Of a stretch of DNA of 64,000 nucleotides, positions 27,785 to 36,428 are shown in pieces (positions within the stretch are counted from its first letter, which is position 1; the number at the start of each line of letters is the position of its first letter). The notes beneath the pieces were generated by a model that saw nothing but the letters and a program-made list of their open reading frames with translations, had not been told where the DNA came from and made no database searches. The stretch is from Flavobacteriaceae bacterium D16. GTDB lineage: Bacteria > Bacteroidota > Bacteroidia > Flavobacteriales > Flavobacteriaceae. The stretch lies in the NCBI GenBank assembly GCA_021295155.1, contig JAJTJC010000032.1:1-64000 (forward strand). Reading direction: 5' to 3'. A program made the position numbers and the translations under genes.

Positions 27785-29182
27785 ATGCGTTACAAATTAA
27801 AGACCCATTACAAACAGATTTTGGCCGATACGCTTACCCCGGTGAGTGTTTATCTGAAGATCAGGGATCGTTTCCCCAACAGCATCCTGTTGGAGAGTAG
27901 TGATTACCGTGCCAATGACAATACTTTTTCCTACATCTGCTGCAATCCCATTGCCGGGATACAAATTTCGGATGAGATTATTACGGAGTTCTTTCCAGAC
28001 GGTAGTCAAAAACAAACCCCGGTTGACAAAGAAACCGATGTTCCTCAGCACATCCACCAATTCAGTCAGAAATTTGAAGTAGATAAAAACGGGTTTAAGT
28101 TCATCAACAACGGCCTTTTTGGGTACATGGCCTACGATGCTGTTCGGTACTACGAAGACATTGACCTGGAGAAAAAACCGGGAGAATTGGGTATCCCCGA
28201 TGTGTATTATGCGGTGTATCAAAACATCATTGCCATTAACCACTTCAAGAACGAGGCCTACCTGTTTGCCCACTGCTACAATAGTGAAAATAACCTCGAA
28301 GATCTGGAGCAACTATTAAGTGTACGTACTTTCTCTTCTTATTCTTTTACCAAAGACGGCAAGGCAGTGTCTAACCTCAGCGATGAGGAGTATATGGAAC
28401 TCGTGGAACAGGCCAAGATTCACTGTAAAAGAGGAGATGTATTTCAACTGGTTTTATCCCGACGTTTCTCCCAGGGATTCAAAGGAGATGAGTTCAACGT
28501 ATACAGGGCCCTTCGCTCCATAAACCCTTCACCCTACCTCTTTTATTTTGACTACGGCAACTTCAAAATATTTGGAAGTTCTCCGGAGGCCCAGTTAGTA
28601 GTGCACAAAGGGAAAGCAGAGATCCACCCTATAGCCGGAACTTTTAAACGTACCGGTAATGATGAGGAAGATGCCCGTTTGGCTAAGGCCCTTACCGAAG
28701 ACGATAAGGAAAACAGTGAACATGTTATGCTGGTAGACCTGGCCCGAAACGACCTGAGTCGTCATGGGAATATGGTCCACGTAGACAACTACAGGGAAGT
28801 GCAGTACTTCTCCCATGTAATTCATTTGGTATCCAAGGTCACAGGGAAGATTAAGCCGGATGTACCTACTATGAAGATCGTTGCAGATACCTTTCCTGCA
28901 GGGACCCTTAGTGGTGCTCCAAAACATATGGCCATGCAATTGATTGAGAAATATGAAAAAAACAACAGGGATTACTATGGAGGTGCCATTGGTTTTATGG
29001 CCTTTGACGGCGATTTTAATCACGCAATTATGATCAGGACCTTCCTGAGCAAAAACCACCTCCTGCATTTTCAGGCCGGAGCAGGTCTGGTAGCTGCTTC
29101 AGATTCAGAGAATGAATTGCAGGAAACCTATAATAAACTTGGTGCCCTGAATCGGGCCCTGGAAATGGCTGAACAGATTTAA
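27785..29182 (+). CDS. trpE: Anthranilate synthase component I
   Basis: TrpE converts chorismate with ammonia or glutamine to anthranilate. From the ATG at 27785 it has 465 aa; an in-frame start at 27722 would translate the attenuator. The feedback-inhibition motif LLESSD is near 29-34. The catalytic regions are HPIAGTFKRTG, ENSEHVMLVDLARNDL and PAGTLSGAPK. It is the first structural gene of the operon and is separated from trpG by one base. Confidence 0.97.
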   Translation: MRYKLKTHYKQILADTLTPVSVYLKIRDRFPNSILLESSDYRANDNTFSYICCNPIAGIQISDEIITEFFPDGSQKQTPVDKETDVPQHIHQFSQKFEVDKNGFKFINNGLFGYMAYDAVRYYEDIDLEKKPGELGIPDVYYAVYQNIIAINHFKNEAYLFAHCYNSENNLEDLEQLLSVRTFSSYSFTKDGKAVSNLSDEEYMELVEQAKIHCKRGDVFQLVLSRRFSQGFKGDEFNVYRALRSINPSPYLFYFDYGNFKIFGSSPEAQLVVHKGKAEIHPIAGTFKRTGNDEEDARLAKALTEDDKENSEHVMLVDLARNDLSRHGNMVHVDNYREVQYFSHVIHLVSKVTGKIKPDVPTMKIVADTFPAGTLSGAPKHMAMQLIEKYEKNNRDYYGGAIGFMAFDGDFNHAIMIRTFLSKNHLLHFQAGAGLVAASDSENELQETYNKLGALNRALEMAEQI

Positions 29183-29183
29183 T

Positions 29184-29750
29184 ATGAAAAGAGTTCTTGT
29201 CATAGACAATTACGATAGTTTCACCTATAACCTGGTGCATTACCTGGAAGAACTGGGTGCCGAGGTAGTGGTAAAACGCAATGACCAGTTGGAACTTTCT
29301 GAGATTGCTCCATTTGAAAAAATAGTGCTGTCTCCTGGTCCGGGAATACCCGATGAAGCGGGTTTGCTCAAGGATATTATCGCCGCATACGCAAAGGAAA
29401 AAAGTATTTTTGGTGTTTGCCTTGGCCAACAGGCCATAGCAGAGGTCTTTGGAGGTAAGTTGATCAATCTGGAAGATGTTTACCACGGTATTGCCACCGA
29501 GGCACATATCATTGTTGCAGATCCCATTTTCGAGGGTCTTCCCAACGACATACCTGTAGGTCGGTACCATTCATGGGTAGTGGATCCTGAGTTACCCGCC
29601 TGCCTGGAAGCTACCTCCTTCGACGCCCAGGGTCAGCTCATGTCTCTAAGACATAGGGAATACGATGTAAAGGGTGTACAGTTCCATCCGGAATCCATAC
29701 TTACACCGCATGGAAAACAAATATTAGAAAACTGGTTAAACCAAGCATAA
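29184..29750 (+). CDS. trpG: Anthranilate synthase component II (glutamine amidotransferase)
   Basis: The class I amidotransferase (188 aa) delivers ammonia to TrpE. The nucleophile is C79 in GVCLGQQ, and the other triad residues are H168 and E170 in VQFHPES. The stop overlaps the trpD ATG (29750), so translation is coupled. Confidence 0.97.
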   Translation: MKRVLVIDNYDSFTYNLVHYLEELGAEVVVKRNDQLELSEIAPFEKIVLSPGPGIPDEAGLLKDIIAAYAKEKSIFGVCLGQQAIAEVFGGKLINLEDVYHGIATEAHIIVADPIFEGLPNDIPVGRYHSWVVDPELPACLEATSFDAQGQLMSLRHREYDVKGVQFHPESILTPHGKQILENWLNQA

Positions 29751-30742
29751 TGAAAGAAACGCTAAACCGGCTGATCAATCACGAAATACTATCCAAGGAG
29801 GATGCACAGCAAATCTTGGTGAATATGGCCCAGGGAGCTTACAATACCAGTCAAATAGCTGCATTCCTTACGGTCTATATGATGCGGAGTGTGACCATTG
29901 AGGAACTGGAAGGATTCCGCGACGCGCTACTCGAGCTGTGCCTTGCTGTGGATTTATCAGAGTTTGACCCGGTAGACCTGTGTGGTACCGGTGGAGATGG
30001 CAAGGATACCTTCAACATCTCTACCCTTGCCTCCTTTGTGGCTGCCGGTGCAGGAATCAAGGTAACCAAACACGGAAACTATGGCGTGTCCTCCACTTGT
30101 GGAAGTAGTAATGTCATGGAATTCCTGGGAATTCAATTCAGTAGTGATGCAGACTTCCTTAAAAAATGCATTGATGAAACCGGGATATGTGTTTTACACG
30201 CTCCCCTGTTCCACCCTGCCATGAAACATGTAGCGCCCATACGAAAAGCTCTAGCAGTAAAGACGTTTTTCAATATGCTCGGTCCCATGGTGAACCCTGC
30301 ATTTCCAAAGAACCAAATGGTAGGGGTCTTTAACCTGGAATTAGCCAGGATGTACGGCTACCTTTACCAGAATACAGATAAGAAATTCACCGTATTACAT
30401 GCACTGGACGGGTATGATGAAATTTCCCTTACCGGGCCAACAAAAACCATATCCAACAACAGTGAAAGCATCCTCCATCCTTCGGATTTTGGGGTATCCC
30501 AGGTGCGCCCTGAAGAGATTGCCGGTGGAAGTACCGTGGCCGAATCTGCCCAGACCTTTTTGAATATTTTGCAGGGCAAGGGAAGCGAAGCCCAGAACCA
30601 TGTAGTCTGTGCAAATGCCGGTGTAGCCATAAGTACCGTCCAGAATTTAAATCCTAAGCAAGGCTTTGAAAAGGCCATGGATTCCCTGAAAAGCGGCAGG
30701 GCCCTGGAAACTTTAAAGAAATTACAACAATTGAGTACATAA
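29750..30742 (+). CDS. trpD: Anthranilate phosphoribosyltransferase
   Basis: This enzyme (330 aa) joins anthranilate to PRPP. Signatures are CGTGGDGKDTFNIST (about 79-93), the PRPP-binding glycine loop, and KHGNYGVSSTCGSSNVMEFLG. It is a free-standing TrpD, not fused to TrpG. Its stop is directly followed by the trpC ATG. Confidence 0.97.
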   Translation: MKETLNRLINHEILSKEDAQQILVNMAQGAYNTSQIAAFLTVYMMRSVTIEELEGFRDALLELCLAVDLSEFDPVDLCGTGGDGKDTFNISTLASFVAAGAGIKVTKHGNYGVSSTCGSSNVMEFLGIQFSSDADFLKKCIDETGICVLHAPLFHPAMKHVAPIRKALAVKTFFNMLGPMVNPAFPKNQMVGVFNLELARMYGYLYQNTDKKFTVLHALDGYDEISLTGPTKTISNNSESILHPSDFGVSQVRPEEIAGGSTVAESAQTFLNILQGKGSEAQNHVVCANAGVAISTVQNLNPKQGFEKAMDSLKSGRALETLKKLQQLST

Positions 30743-31528
30743 ATGGATATCCTGGATAAAATAGTAGCCGACAAAAGGCAGGAAGTAGCCCTGAAGAAGC
30801 AATTGATTTCCGTTGAGGCGCTGGAGAAATTTCCGCTATTTGACCGCGAATCCCCATCATTGTCAGAAGCCCTCAAAAAAGCCGAAGTAGGTATTATAGC
30901 CGAACACAAAAGACGCTCCCCTTCACGGGCAGTAATCAATAACAGCCTGGATATCCATAAAGTAGCACAGGGCTATCAAAAAGCAGGAGCCTGTGGCATG
31001 TCAGTACTGACAGATGGTAAATATTTCGGAGGTTCTTTGGACGACCTTATCCTGGCCCGCTCAGTAGTGGATTTTCCCTTATTGCGAAAGGACTTTACCA
31101 TTGATGAGTACCAGATCATTGAGGCCAAAGCCTATGGTGCAGATGTGATACTGCTTATTGCGGCTGTTTTAGATCCGGGGGAGATCAAACAATTTAGTGA
31201 ACTGACGAACAGTCTGGGCATGGAAGTGCTCCTAGAGGTTCATAACCTGGATGAACTCAAGGCCTCGATAATTCCGGGAATTGAGATGCTGGGAGTAAAT
31301 AACCGTAATCTCAAAACTTTTGAAGTAGCTCTGGATACCAGCAGATCGCTATGTGAACATATTCCAGAGGGCATGGTCAAAGTATCGGAAAGTGGTATCA
31401 GCAATGCCGAGGCCATTCGCAATTTACAGGGCTTTGGTTACCAGGGGTTTCTGGTAGGAGAACATTTTATGAAGAACGAAGATCCGGGGAGATCTGCATC
31501 AGAATTTATAAATAAGGTTAAGGGATGA
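30743..31528 (+). CDS. trpC: Indole-3-glycerol phosphate synthase
   Basis: A TIM-barrel enzyme of 261 aa closes the indole ring. Visible are AEHKRRSPSRAVIN (catalytic Lys on strand 2), LRKDFTIDEYQI (second catalytic Lys) and LGVNNRNLKTF. It overlaps trpF by 4 bases. Confidence 0.97.
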   Translation: MDILDKIVADKRQEVALKKQLISVEALEKFPLFDRESPSLSEALKKAEVGIIAEHKRRSPSRAVINNSLDIHKVAQGYQKAGACGMSVLTDGKYFGGSLDDLILARSVVDFPLLRKDFTIDEYQIIEAKAYGADVILLIAAVLDPGEIKQFSELTNSLGMEVLLEVHNLDELKASIIPGIEMLGVNNRNLKTFEVALDTSRSLCEHIPEGMVKVSESGISNAEAIRNLQGFGYQGFLVGEHFMKNEDPGRSASEFINKVKG

Positions 31529-32172
31529 AACTCAAGGTTTGCGGCATAAAAGAAAATCCTGAAGCGGTAAGGGCTCTGCAGCCAGATTACCTGGGCTTTA
31601 TCTTTTGGGAACCTTCGCCACGATTTATTTCGAATCCGCCGGAGGGTTTGCCTTCAGACATTCAAAGGGTAGGGGTCTTCGTGGATGCGTCAATCCCTGA
31701 TATCCTGAGGCAAATACAGGTCTTTGGTTTGTCCCTCGTTCAATTGCACGGAAAAGAAAGTCCTGAATTTTGTACTGCCCTTCAAAAAGAACTGGCCAAA
31801 TCCCAGGGAGATGACAGTTTAAAAGTGAAACTTATTAAGGTCTTCTCCGTAAATGATGAGTTTGATTTTACAGTTCTATCTGCCTATGAAAAGATCTGCG
31901 ATTATTTCCTTTTCGATACCAAGGGAAAATTACCCGGAGGTAATGGATATGCTTTTAACTGGGAATTGCTGAAGGAGTATCCTTCCAAAAAACCTTACTT
32001 TTTAAGTGGTGGGATTGGTCTGGAGGAAGTACCTCAACTGATTCGATTTATAGAATCTCCTGAAGCTGCCTTCTGCCATGCATTGGATGTAAACAGCAAA
32101 TTTGAACTAAAACCGGGAGCTAAAGATGTACCGGAATTAAAACGTTTTATGAAATTAATATTCGACAAATAA
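31525..32172 (+). CDS. trpF: Phosphoribosylanthranilate isomerase
   Basis: TrpF (215 aa) carries the N-terminal KVCGIK motif with the catalytic Cys, then VQLHGKE and the phosphate-binding FLSGGIGLEEV. The barrel is complete. It is a separate gene rather than the TrpC-F fusion of enterobacteria. It follows trpC with an ATGA overlap. Confidence 0.96.
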   Translation: MKLKVCGIKENPEAVRALQPDYLGFIFWEPSPRFISNPPEGLPSDIQRVGVFVDASIPDILRQIQVFGLSLVQLHGKESPEFCTALQKELAKSQGDDSLKVKLIKVFSVNDEFDFTVLSAYEKICDYFLFDTKGKLPGGNGYAFNWELLKEYPSKKPYFLSGGIGLEEVPQLIRFIESPEAAFCHALDVNSKFELKPGAKDVPELKRFMKLIFDK

Positions 32173-32175
32173 AAG

Positions 32176-33357
32176 ATGAGCTATAACGTAAACGAAAAAG
32201 GATATTACGGCCAGTTCGGTGGCGCATTTATACCAGAGATGCTCTATCCCAATACGGACGAACTGCGCCGGCAATATATTGAGATTATGGAAGCAGCTGA
32301 CTTCCAGCAGGAATTCAGGCAATTACTGCGGGACTATGTGGGCAGGCCCACCCCCCTGTATTTTGCGGAACGTCTGTCAGAGACTTTTAAAACCAAAATA
32401 TATCTGAAAAGGGAAGACCTCTGCCATACCGGTGCACATAAGGTGAACAACACAATCGGACAAATATTGCTGGCCAAGCGGCTTGGAAAAAACAGGATAA
32501 TCGCTGAAACCGGAGCAGGGCAACATGGGGTAGCCACAGCTACTGTTTGTGCACTGATGGGGATAGAATGTGTGGTATACATGGGTGAGGTAGATATTGC
32601 CAGACAGGCACCAAATGTAGCCCGGATGAAAATGCTTGGAGCAACAGTCAAACCGGCAACCTCCGGAAGCCGAACGCTCAAGGATGCCACAAATGAGGCT
32701 ATCAGGGACTGGATAAATAACCCGGTAGACACGCATTATATTATCGGATCTGTGGTTGGTCCACATCCCTACCCTGATATGGTTGCTCGTTTTCAGTCGG
32801 TGATCTCCGAAGAAGTACAGCAACAATTACTGGAAAAAGAAGGAACCCCAAACCCGGATTATGTAGTGGCCTGCGTTGGAGGAGGAAGTAACGCAGCCGG
32901 CCTGTATTACCACTACCTGGATAATCCTGAAGTGGGCATTATTGCGGTGGAAGCGGCAGGTAAAGGAATTCATACAGGAGAAAGTGCTGCCACCTCGGCC
33001 CTCGGAAAAGTAGGTATCATCCATGGAAGTAAAACCTTGCTGATGCAAACCCCAGACGGACAGATTACCGAACCTTATTCCATTTCGGCAGGGCTGGACT
33101 ATCCCGGAGTTGGTCCTATGCATGCCAACCTCTATGCTTCTGGAAGGGGAGAGTTTATCTCCATAACGGATAAAGAGGCCATGGAAGCAGGTTTGTTGGT
33201 TTCGAAACTGGAGGGGATAATCCCGGCCATTGAAACCTCACATGCCTTCGCGATATTTGACCACCGTTCTTTTAAACCGGACGATATTGTAGTGTTCAAT
33301 TTATCCGGGCGCGGTGATAAAGACCTGCAAACCTATATCGATTACTTTAAACTATAG
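32176..33357 (+). CDS. trpB: Tryptophan synthase beta chain
   Basis: A PLP enzyme of 393 aa makes tryptophan from indole and serine. The PLP lysine is K89 in HTGAHKVNN. The phosphate-binding GGGSNA and the C-terminal LSGRGDKDL are present. It starts 3 bases after trpF and is followed by trpA after 10 bases. Confidence 0.98.
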   Translation: MSYNVNEKGYYGQFGGAFIPEMLYPNTDELRRQYIEIMEAADFQQEFRQLLRDYVGRPTPLYFAERLSETFKTKIYLKREDLCHTGAHKVNNTIGQILLAKRLGKNRIIAETGAGQHGVATATVCALMGIECVVYMGEVDIARQAPNVARMKMLGATVKPATSGSRTLKDATNEAIRDWINNPVDTHYIIGSVVGPHPYPDMVARFQSVISEEVQQQLLEKEGTPNPDYVVACVGGGSNAAGLYYHYLDNPEVGIIAVEAAGKGIHTGESAATSALGKVGIIHGSKTLLMQTPDGQITEPYSISAGLDYPGVGPMHANLYASGRGEFISITDKEAMEAGLLVSKLEGIIPAIETSHAFAIFDHRSFKPDDIVVFNLSGRGDKDLQTYIDYFKL

Positions 33358-33367
33358 TAGAAACCCA

Positions 33368-34138
33368 ATGAACAGGATTACAAAAAAACTGAGGGAAGAC
33401 GGAAAACTACTGTCCATTTACTTTACAGCAGGGTATCCGGAATTAGAGGATACCGTTCCTATTATCAAGGCACTGGAAAGAAATGGTGTGGATATGATCG
33501 AGATCGGTCTGCCCTTTAGTGACCCTCTCGCAGATGGGCCTACCATTCAGGAAAGTTCTACCGCAGCGCTTCGGAAAGGGATGTCTACCGAACTGCTTTT
33601 TGAACAGCTGGAAGGGATTAGGGATTCAGTAAAGATCCCTTTGATCATCATGGGCTATTTCAATCCGGTACTGCAATACGGAGTTGAGGCCTTTTGTTCC
33701 CGATGCGCAGATATTGGGATTGACGGGCTTATACTTCCCGATCTTCCCCTGGATGTTTACCAGGAGGAATATGAGGCCATATTCAAAAAATACGGCTTGC
33801 AAAACATGTTCCTGATTACTCCTCAAACCAGTGATGAGCGGATACAGCAAATAGATGAGGCTTCAGAAGGTTTTATTTATATGGTAAGCTCCGCAAGCAC
33901 AACCGGGGCTCAAACAGGATTTGGAACAGAACAACAGCAATACTTCGAACGTATTGCCCGTATGCAACTGGAACATCCACAGATAGTGGGCTTCGGAATA
34001 AGCAATGCGGAAACTTTTGAGCAGGCTACACGAAAAGCAAAGGGTGCCATCATCGGGTCCGCATTTATCAAATTCCTCACCAAGGAGGGAAAAGAACATA
34101 TAGACCAATTTATCAAGTCCATTAAAATCCCTGTATGA
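33368..34138 (+). CDS. trpA: Tryptophan synthase alpha chain
   Basis: The 256-aa alpha subunit cleaves indole-3-glycerol phosphate and feeds indole to TrpB. Catalytic residues E45 and D56 lie in MIEIGLPFSDPLADGP, 11 apart as in the family. The start MNRITKKLRE is preferred over an in-frame ATG inside trpB (33314). Confidence 0.97.
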   Translation: MNRITKKLREDGKLLSIYFTAGYPELEDTVPIIKALERNGVDMIEIGLPFSDPLADGPTIQESSTAALRKGMSTELLFEQLEGIRDSVKIPLIIMGYFNPVLQYGVEAFCSRCADIGIDGLILPDLPLDVYQEEYEAIFKKYGLQNMFLITPQTSDERIQQIDEASEGFIYMVSSASTTGAQTGFGTEQQQYFERIARMQLEHPQIVGFGISNAETFEQATRKAKGAIIGSAFIKFLTKEGKEHIDQFIKSIKIPV

Positions 34139-34359
34139 AATTCCTAAACGACTGGAAGCTTATAGTCTTACTTTGCCTTACCCTGGGTCTGGCGCCGTAT
34201 TTTCCGGAACCCCACCTTTGGGGAAAGATCCGCTGGCTGGCCGGAGGGGCAAAGGGAATGCAGGCCATGGACTATTTTGATGTACTCATGCACGGCGCTC
34301 CCTTCATACTCCTGTTGCGTTTACTGATTCTTAAGGCGAGGCCAAAAAAGCAAGCCTAG
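34135..34359 (+). CDS. Small trp-linked membrane protein, function unknown
   Basis: A 74-residue protein overlaps trpA by 4 bases (ATGA). It has two hydrophobic segments (WKLIVLLCLTLGLAPYF and the C-terminal APFILLLRLLILKA) joined by a loop with PEPHLWGKIRWLAGGAKGMQ. It resembles a small family that flavobacterial annotations sometimes label RND transporter, but 74 aa cannot be an RND pump. Because of the overlap it must be translated with the trp mRNA. A link to tryptophan transport is only a guess. Confidence 0.65.
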   Translation: MKFLNDWKLIVLLCLTLGLAPYFPEPHLWGKIRWLAGGAKGMQAMDYFDVLMHGAPFILLLRLLILKARPKKQA

Positions 34360-34395
34360 AATTCCATACATTTACGCATTGAAATAGAAAAAATT

Positions 34396-35901
34396 ATGAG
34401 GAAATATCTGGTATTTTTCATGCAATTCATCATGCTCGGTATTTGGGCGCAGGAGCAAGGGGAACTGAAAACCCAGATCCGTCACAGCATTGACGAACTT
34501 AGGGATTTTGTGAAGATCCCTAATGATGCACTAGACGGGGCTAACATTAACCGCAATATTACCTGGTTAACTAAAAAATTCAGCGAAAGGGGCTTTAATA
34601 CCACTGTACTGCCCACCACCGGTCGACCTTTGTTTTTTGCCGCCTTACCCATGTCTGATGATAAGCCTACCCTCTTAATCTATATGCATTTTGACGGACA
34701 GTCTGTTGACCCGGGTAAATGGAGTCAAAAAAATCCTTTTGACGTGGTTTTACGATCGCAAACCGAATCTGGCTGGGAAGACCGTAATTTTGACGAACTT
34801 AAAGACAGTATTCCAGCTAACTGGAGGTTATTTGGAAGGTCTACTGCAGATGACAAAGGTCCTATTGTCATGTTCCTGAACACCATCGACCTCTTGAAAA
34901 AACAAGAAGTCACCCTACCTTACAATGTGAAGGTAATCCTGGACGGTGAGGAAGAAAAAGGAAGTGATCCATTGGCGAAGGCCGTCCGTGAATACCGGGA
35001 ATTACTTGAGGCGGACTACCTCATTATCAATGATGGCCCGGTACATACTTCGGGCCTTCCTACGGTTATTTATGGCTGCAGAGGGATAACCAGCCTTACC
35101 CTGACTGCTTATGGCCCAATAAAACCTCAGCACAGCGGTCACTATGGGAATTACGCCCCAAACCCGGCCCTTGAATTATCCCGTTTGTTGTCTGGCATGA
35201 AAGACCAGGATGGAAAGGTCATTATTCCTGGCTATTACGACGGCATTTCCCTGGATGAGGAAACACGGAAAATTCTACAAAGTGTTCCGGACGACAGGGA
35301 TAGGATCCATGAACTGCTGCAGATTGCAGAGCCGGAGAAAGTGGGTGATTTTTACCAGGAATCCCTTCAATATCCCTCTCTGAACGTTCGCGGTCTCAGT
35401 TCCGGCTGGGTAGGAGATGAAGCGCGAACGATAATACCTGCTTCAGCTACAGCTGAAATCGATCTTCGGCTGGTCCCGGAATCTGATGGAAGCCGACTTA
35501 AAAAACTGGTCAGGGAGCATATAAAGCGTCAGGGATATTTTATTACAGACAGCATCCCGGATAGGGAAATGCGCATGCAGCACCCACGGATAATCAGTAT
35601 ATCTGAGAGCGGGGTAACTGATGCGTTTCGTACCAGTCTTAAGGATCCTTTTGGTAATTATCTGGTACAGCTTTTATCGGACACCTTCAATGAGCAGGTG
35701 GTTCAAATCAGGATAATGGGTGGCACAGTGCCTATTGCTCCATTTATCAACGAGCTGCAAATACCCGCTTTTATATTACCCCTGGTAAATCCTGATAACA
35801 ACCAGCACAGTCCGGATGAAAATCTTAAGATCGGTCAAATTGGTTATGGGATCCAGGTGTTCTATACCCTTTTAAGCACAGCACCAGGAGATATCCATTA
35901 A
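34396..35901 (+). CDS. Exported M20-family metallopeptidase (dipeptidase-like)
   Basis: The protein (501 aa) has a signal peptide (1-18, ending WAQ). It is a zinc M20 peptidase of the CNDP type: H98 and D100 in YMHFDGQ, D152/D153 in ADDKGP, catalytic E185/E186 in DGEEEKGS, D213 in INDGP, and a late His in NNQHSPDE. The dimerisation lid domain is between about 220 and 350. It probably degrades small peptides outside the inner membrane. It converges with the BLUF gene, with 14 bases between stops. Confidence 0.88.
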   Translation: MRKYLVFFMQFIMLGIWAQEQGELKTQIRHSIDELRDFVKIPNDALDGANINRNITWLTKKFSERGFNTTVLPTTGRPLFFAALPMSDDKPTLLIYMHFDGQSVDPGKWSQKNPFDVVLRSQTESGWEDRNFDELKDSIPANWRLFGRSTADDKGPIVMFLNTIDLLKKQEVTLPYNVKVILDGEEEKGSDPLAKAVREYRELLEADYLIINDGPVHTSGLPTVIYGCRGITSLTLTAYGPIKPQHSGHYGNYAPNPALELSRLLSGMKDQDGKVIIPGYYDGISLDEETRKILQSVPDDRDRIHELLQIAEPEKVGDFYQESLQYPSLNVRGLSSGWVGDEARTIIPASATAEIDLRLVPESDGSRLKKLVREHIKRQGYFITDSIPDREMRMQHPRIISISESGVTDAFRTSLKDPFGNYLVQLLSDTFNEQVVQIRIMGGTVPIAPFINELQIPAFILPLVNPDNNQHSPDENLKIGQIGYGIQVFYTLLSTAPGDIH

Positions 35902-35915
35902 AATGATCTTAGTGT

Positions 35916-36359
35916 TTATTGCGGACGAAAGAAGCCCTTTTCATCCAGCAGTGAATAAACATTATACCAGAATACCTTTGAAGTAAAATTAGGACGTTCA
36001 GTAGCCTCTTCCAGGGTTTTTAGGTCTTTCTTTACCTGACCTTCCAGTTTCGAATCAGGGTCATCAGGTAATTTGATATAAGCCATTTTCCAATCTTCGA
36101 ACATGCGCTCCAGGGTTTGTCCTTCTGAAAGCACTTCTACCATTTCATGTCGCTTATCACCTTCAATTATGGCGAACCGTTCCTTCACTATTTCCTTCTC
36201 TCCCTCCAGCAGTTGCACAAAATACCCTTCATTAAAAACAAGACAGCCGGTAATTTCATATTTGGGATTGTTGGTCTCTGACTGCCGAAGAATGCTAATT
36301 ATGTCTTCCGCAGTAATTCCAAGTTTGGCCTCGGAACGATAGGTGAGTTGATATAACAT
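35916..36359 (-). CDS. BLUF-domain blue-light photoreceptor
   Basis: A short BLUF protein of 147 aa (from ATG 36359) with a C-terminal helical extension. The flavin-binding photocycle residues are conserved: counted from the TTG-start version, Y15, N39, Q57, W98 and M100 fall at the same spacing as AppA Y21, N45, Q63, W104 and M106. The core includes YEITGCLVFNEGYFVQLLEGE. No output domain such as EAL is attached, so it must signal through a partner. An exact promoter box at 36381-36388 covers the alternative TTG start, which favours the ATG. Confidence 0.9.
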   Translation of the reverse strand: MLYQLTYRSEAKLGITAEDIISILRQSETNNPKYEITGCLVFNEGYFVQLLEGEKEIVKERFAIIEGDKRHEMVEVLSEGQTLERMFEDWKMAYIKLPDDPDSKLEGQVKKDLKTLEEATERPNFTSKVFWYNVYSLLDEKGFFRPQ

Positions 36360-36380
36360 TTGGTTAGGGCTTGAATAAGT

Positions 36381-36388
36381 CAAAATTA
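36381..36388 (-). promoter_or_regulatory. -7 box of the BLUF gene
   Basis: TAATTTTG on the minus strand matches TAnnTTTG exactly. The start would be about 36374, giving a leader of about 15 nt before the ATG. No -33 TTTG was seen. Confidence 0.4.
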
Positions 36389-36428
36389 ATGAAAAATATT
36401 CTACCCACCCCCGACAGCACTGATTGTA

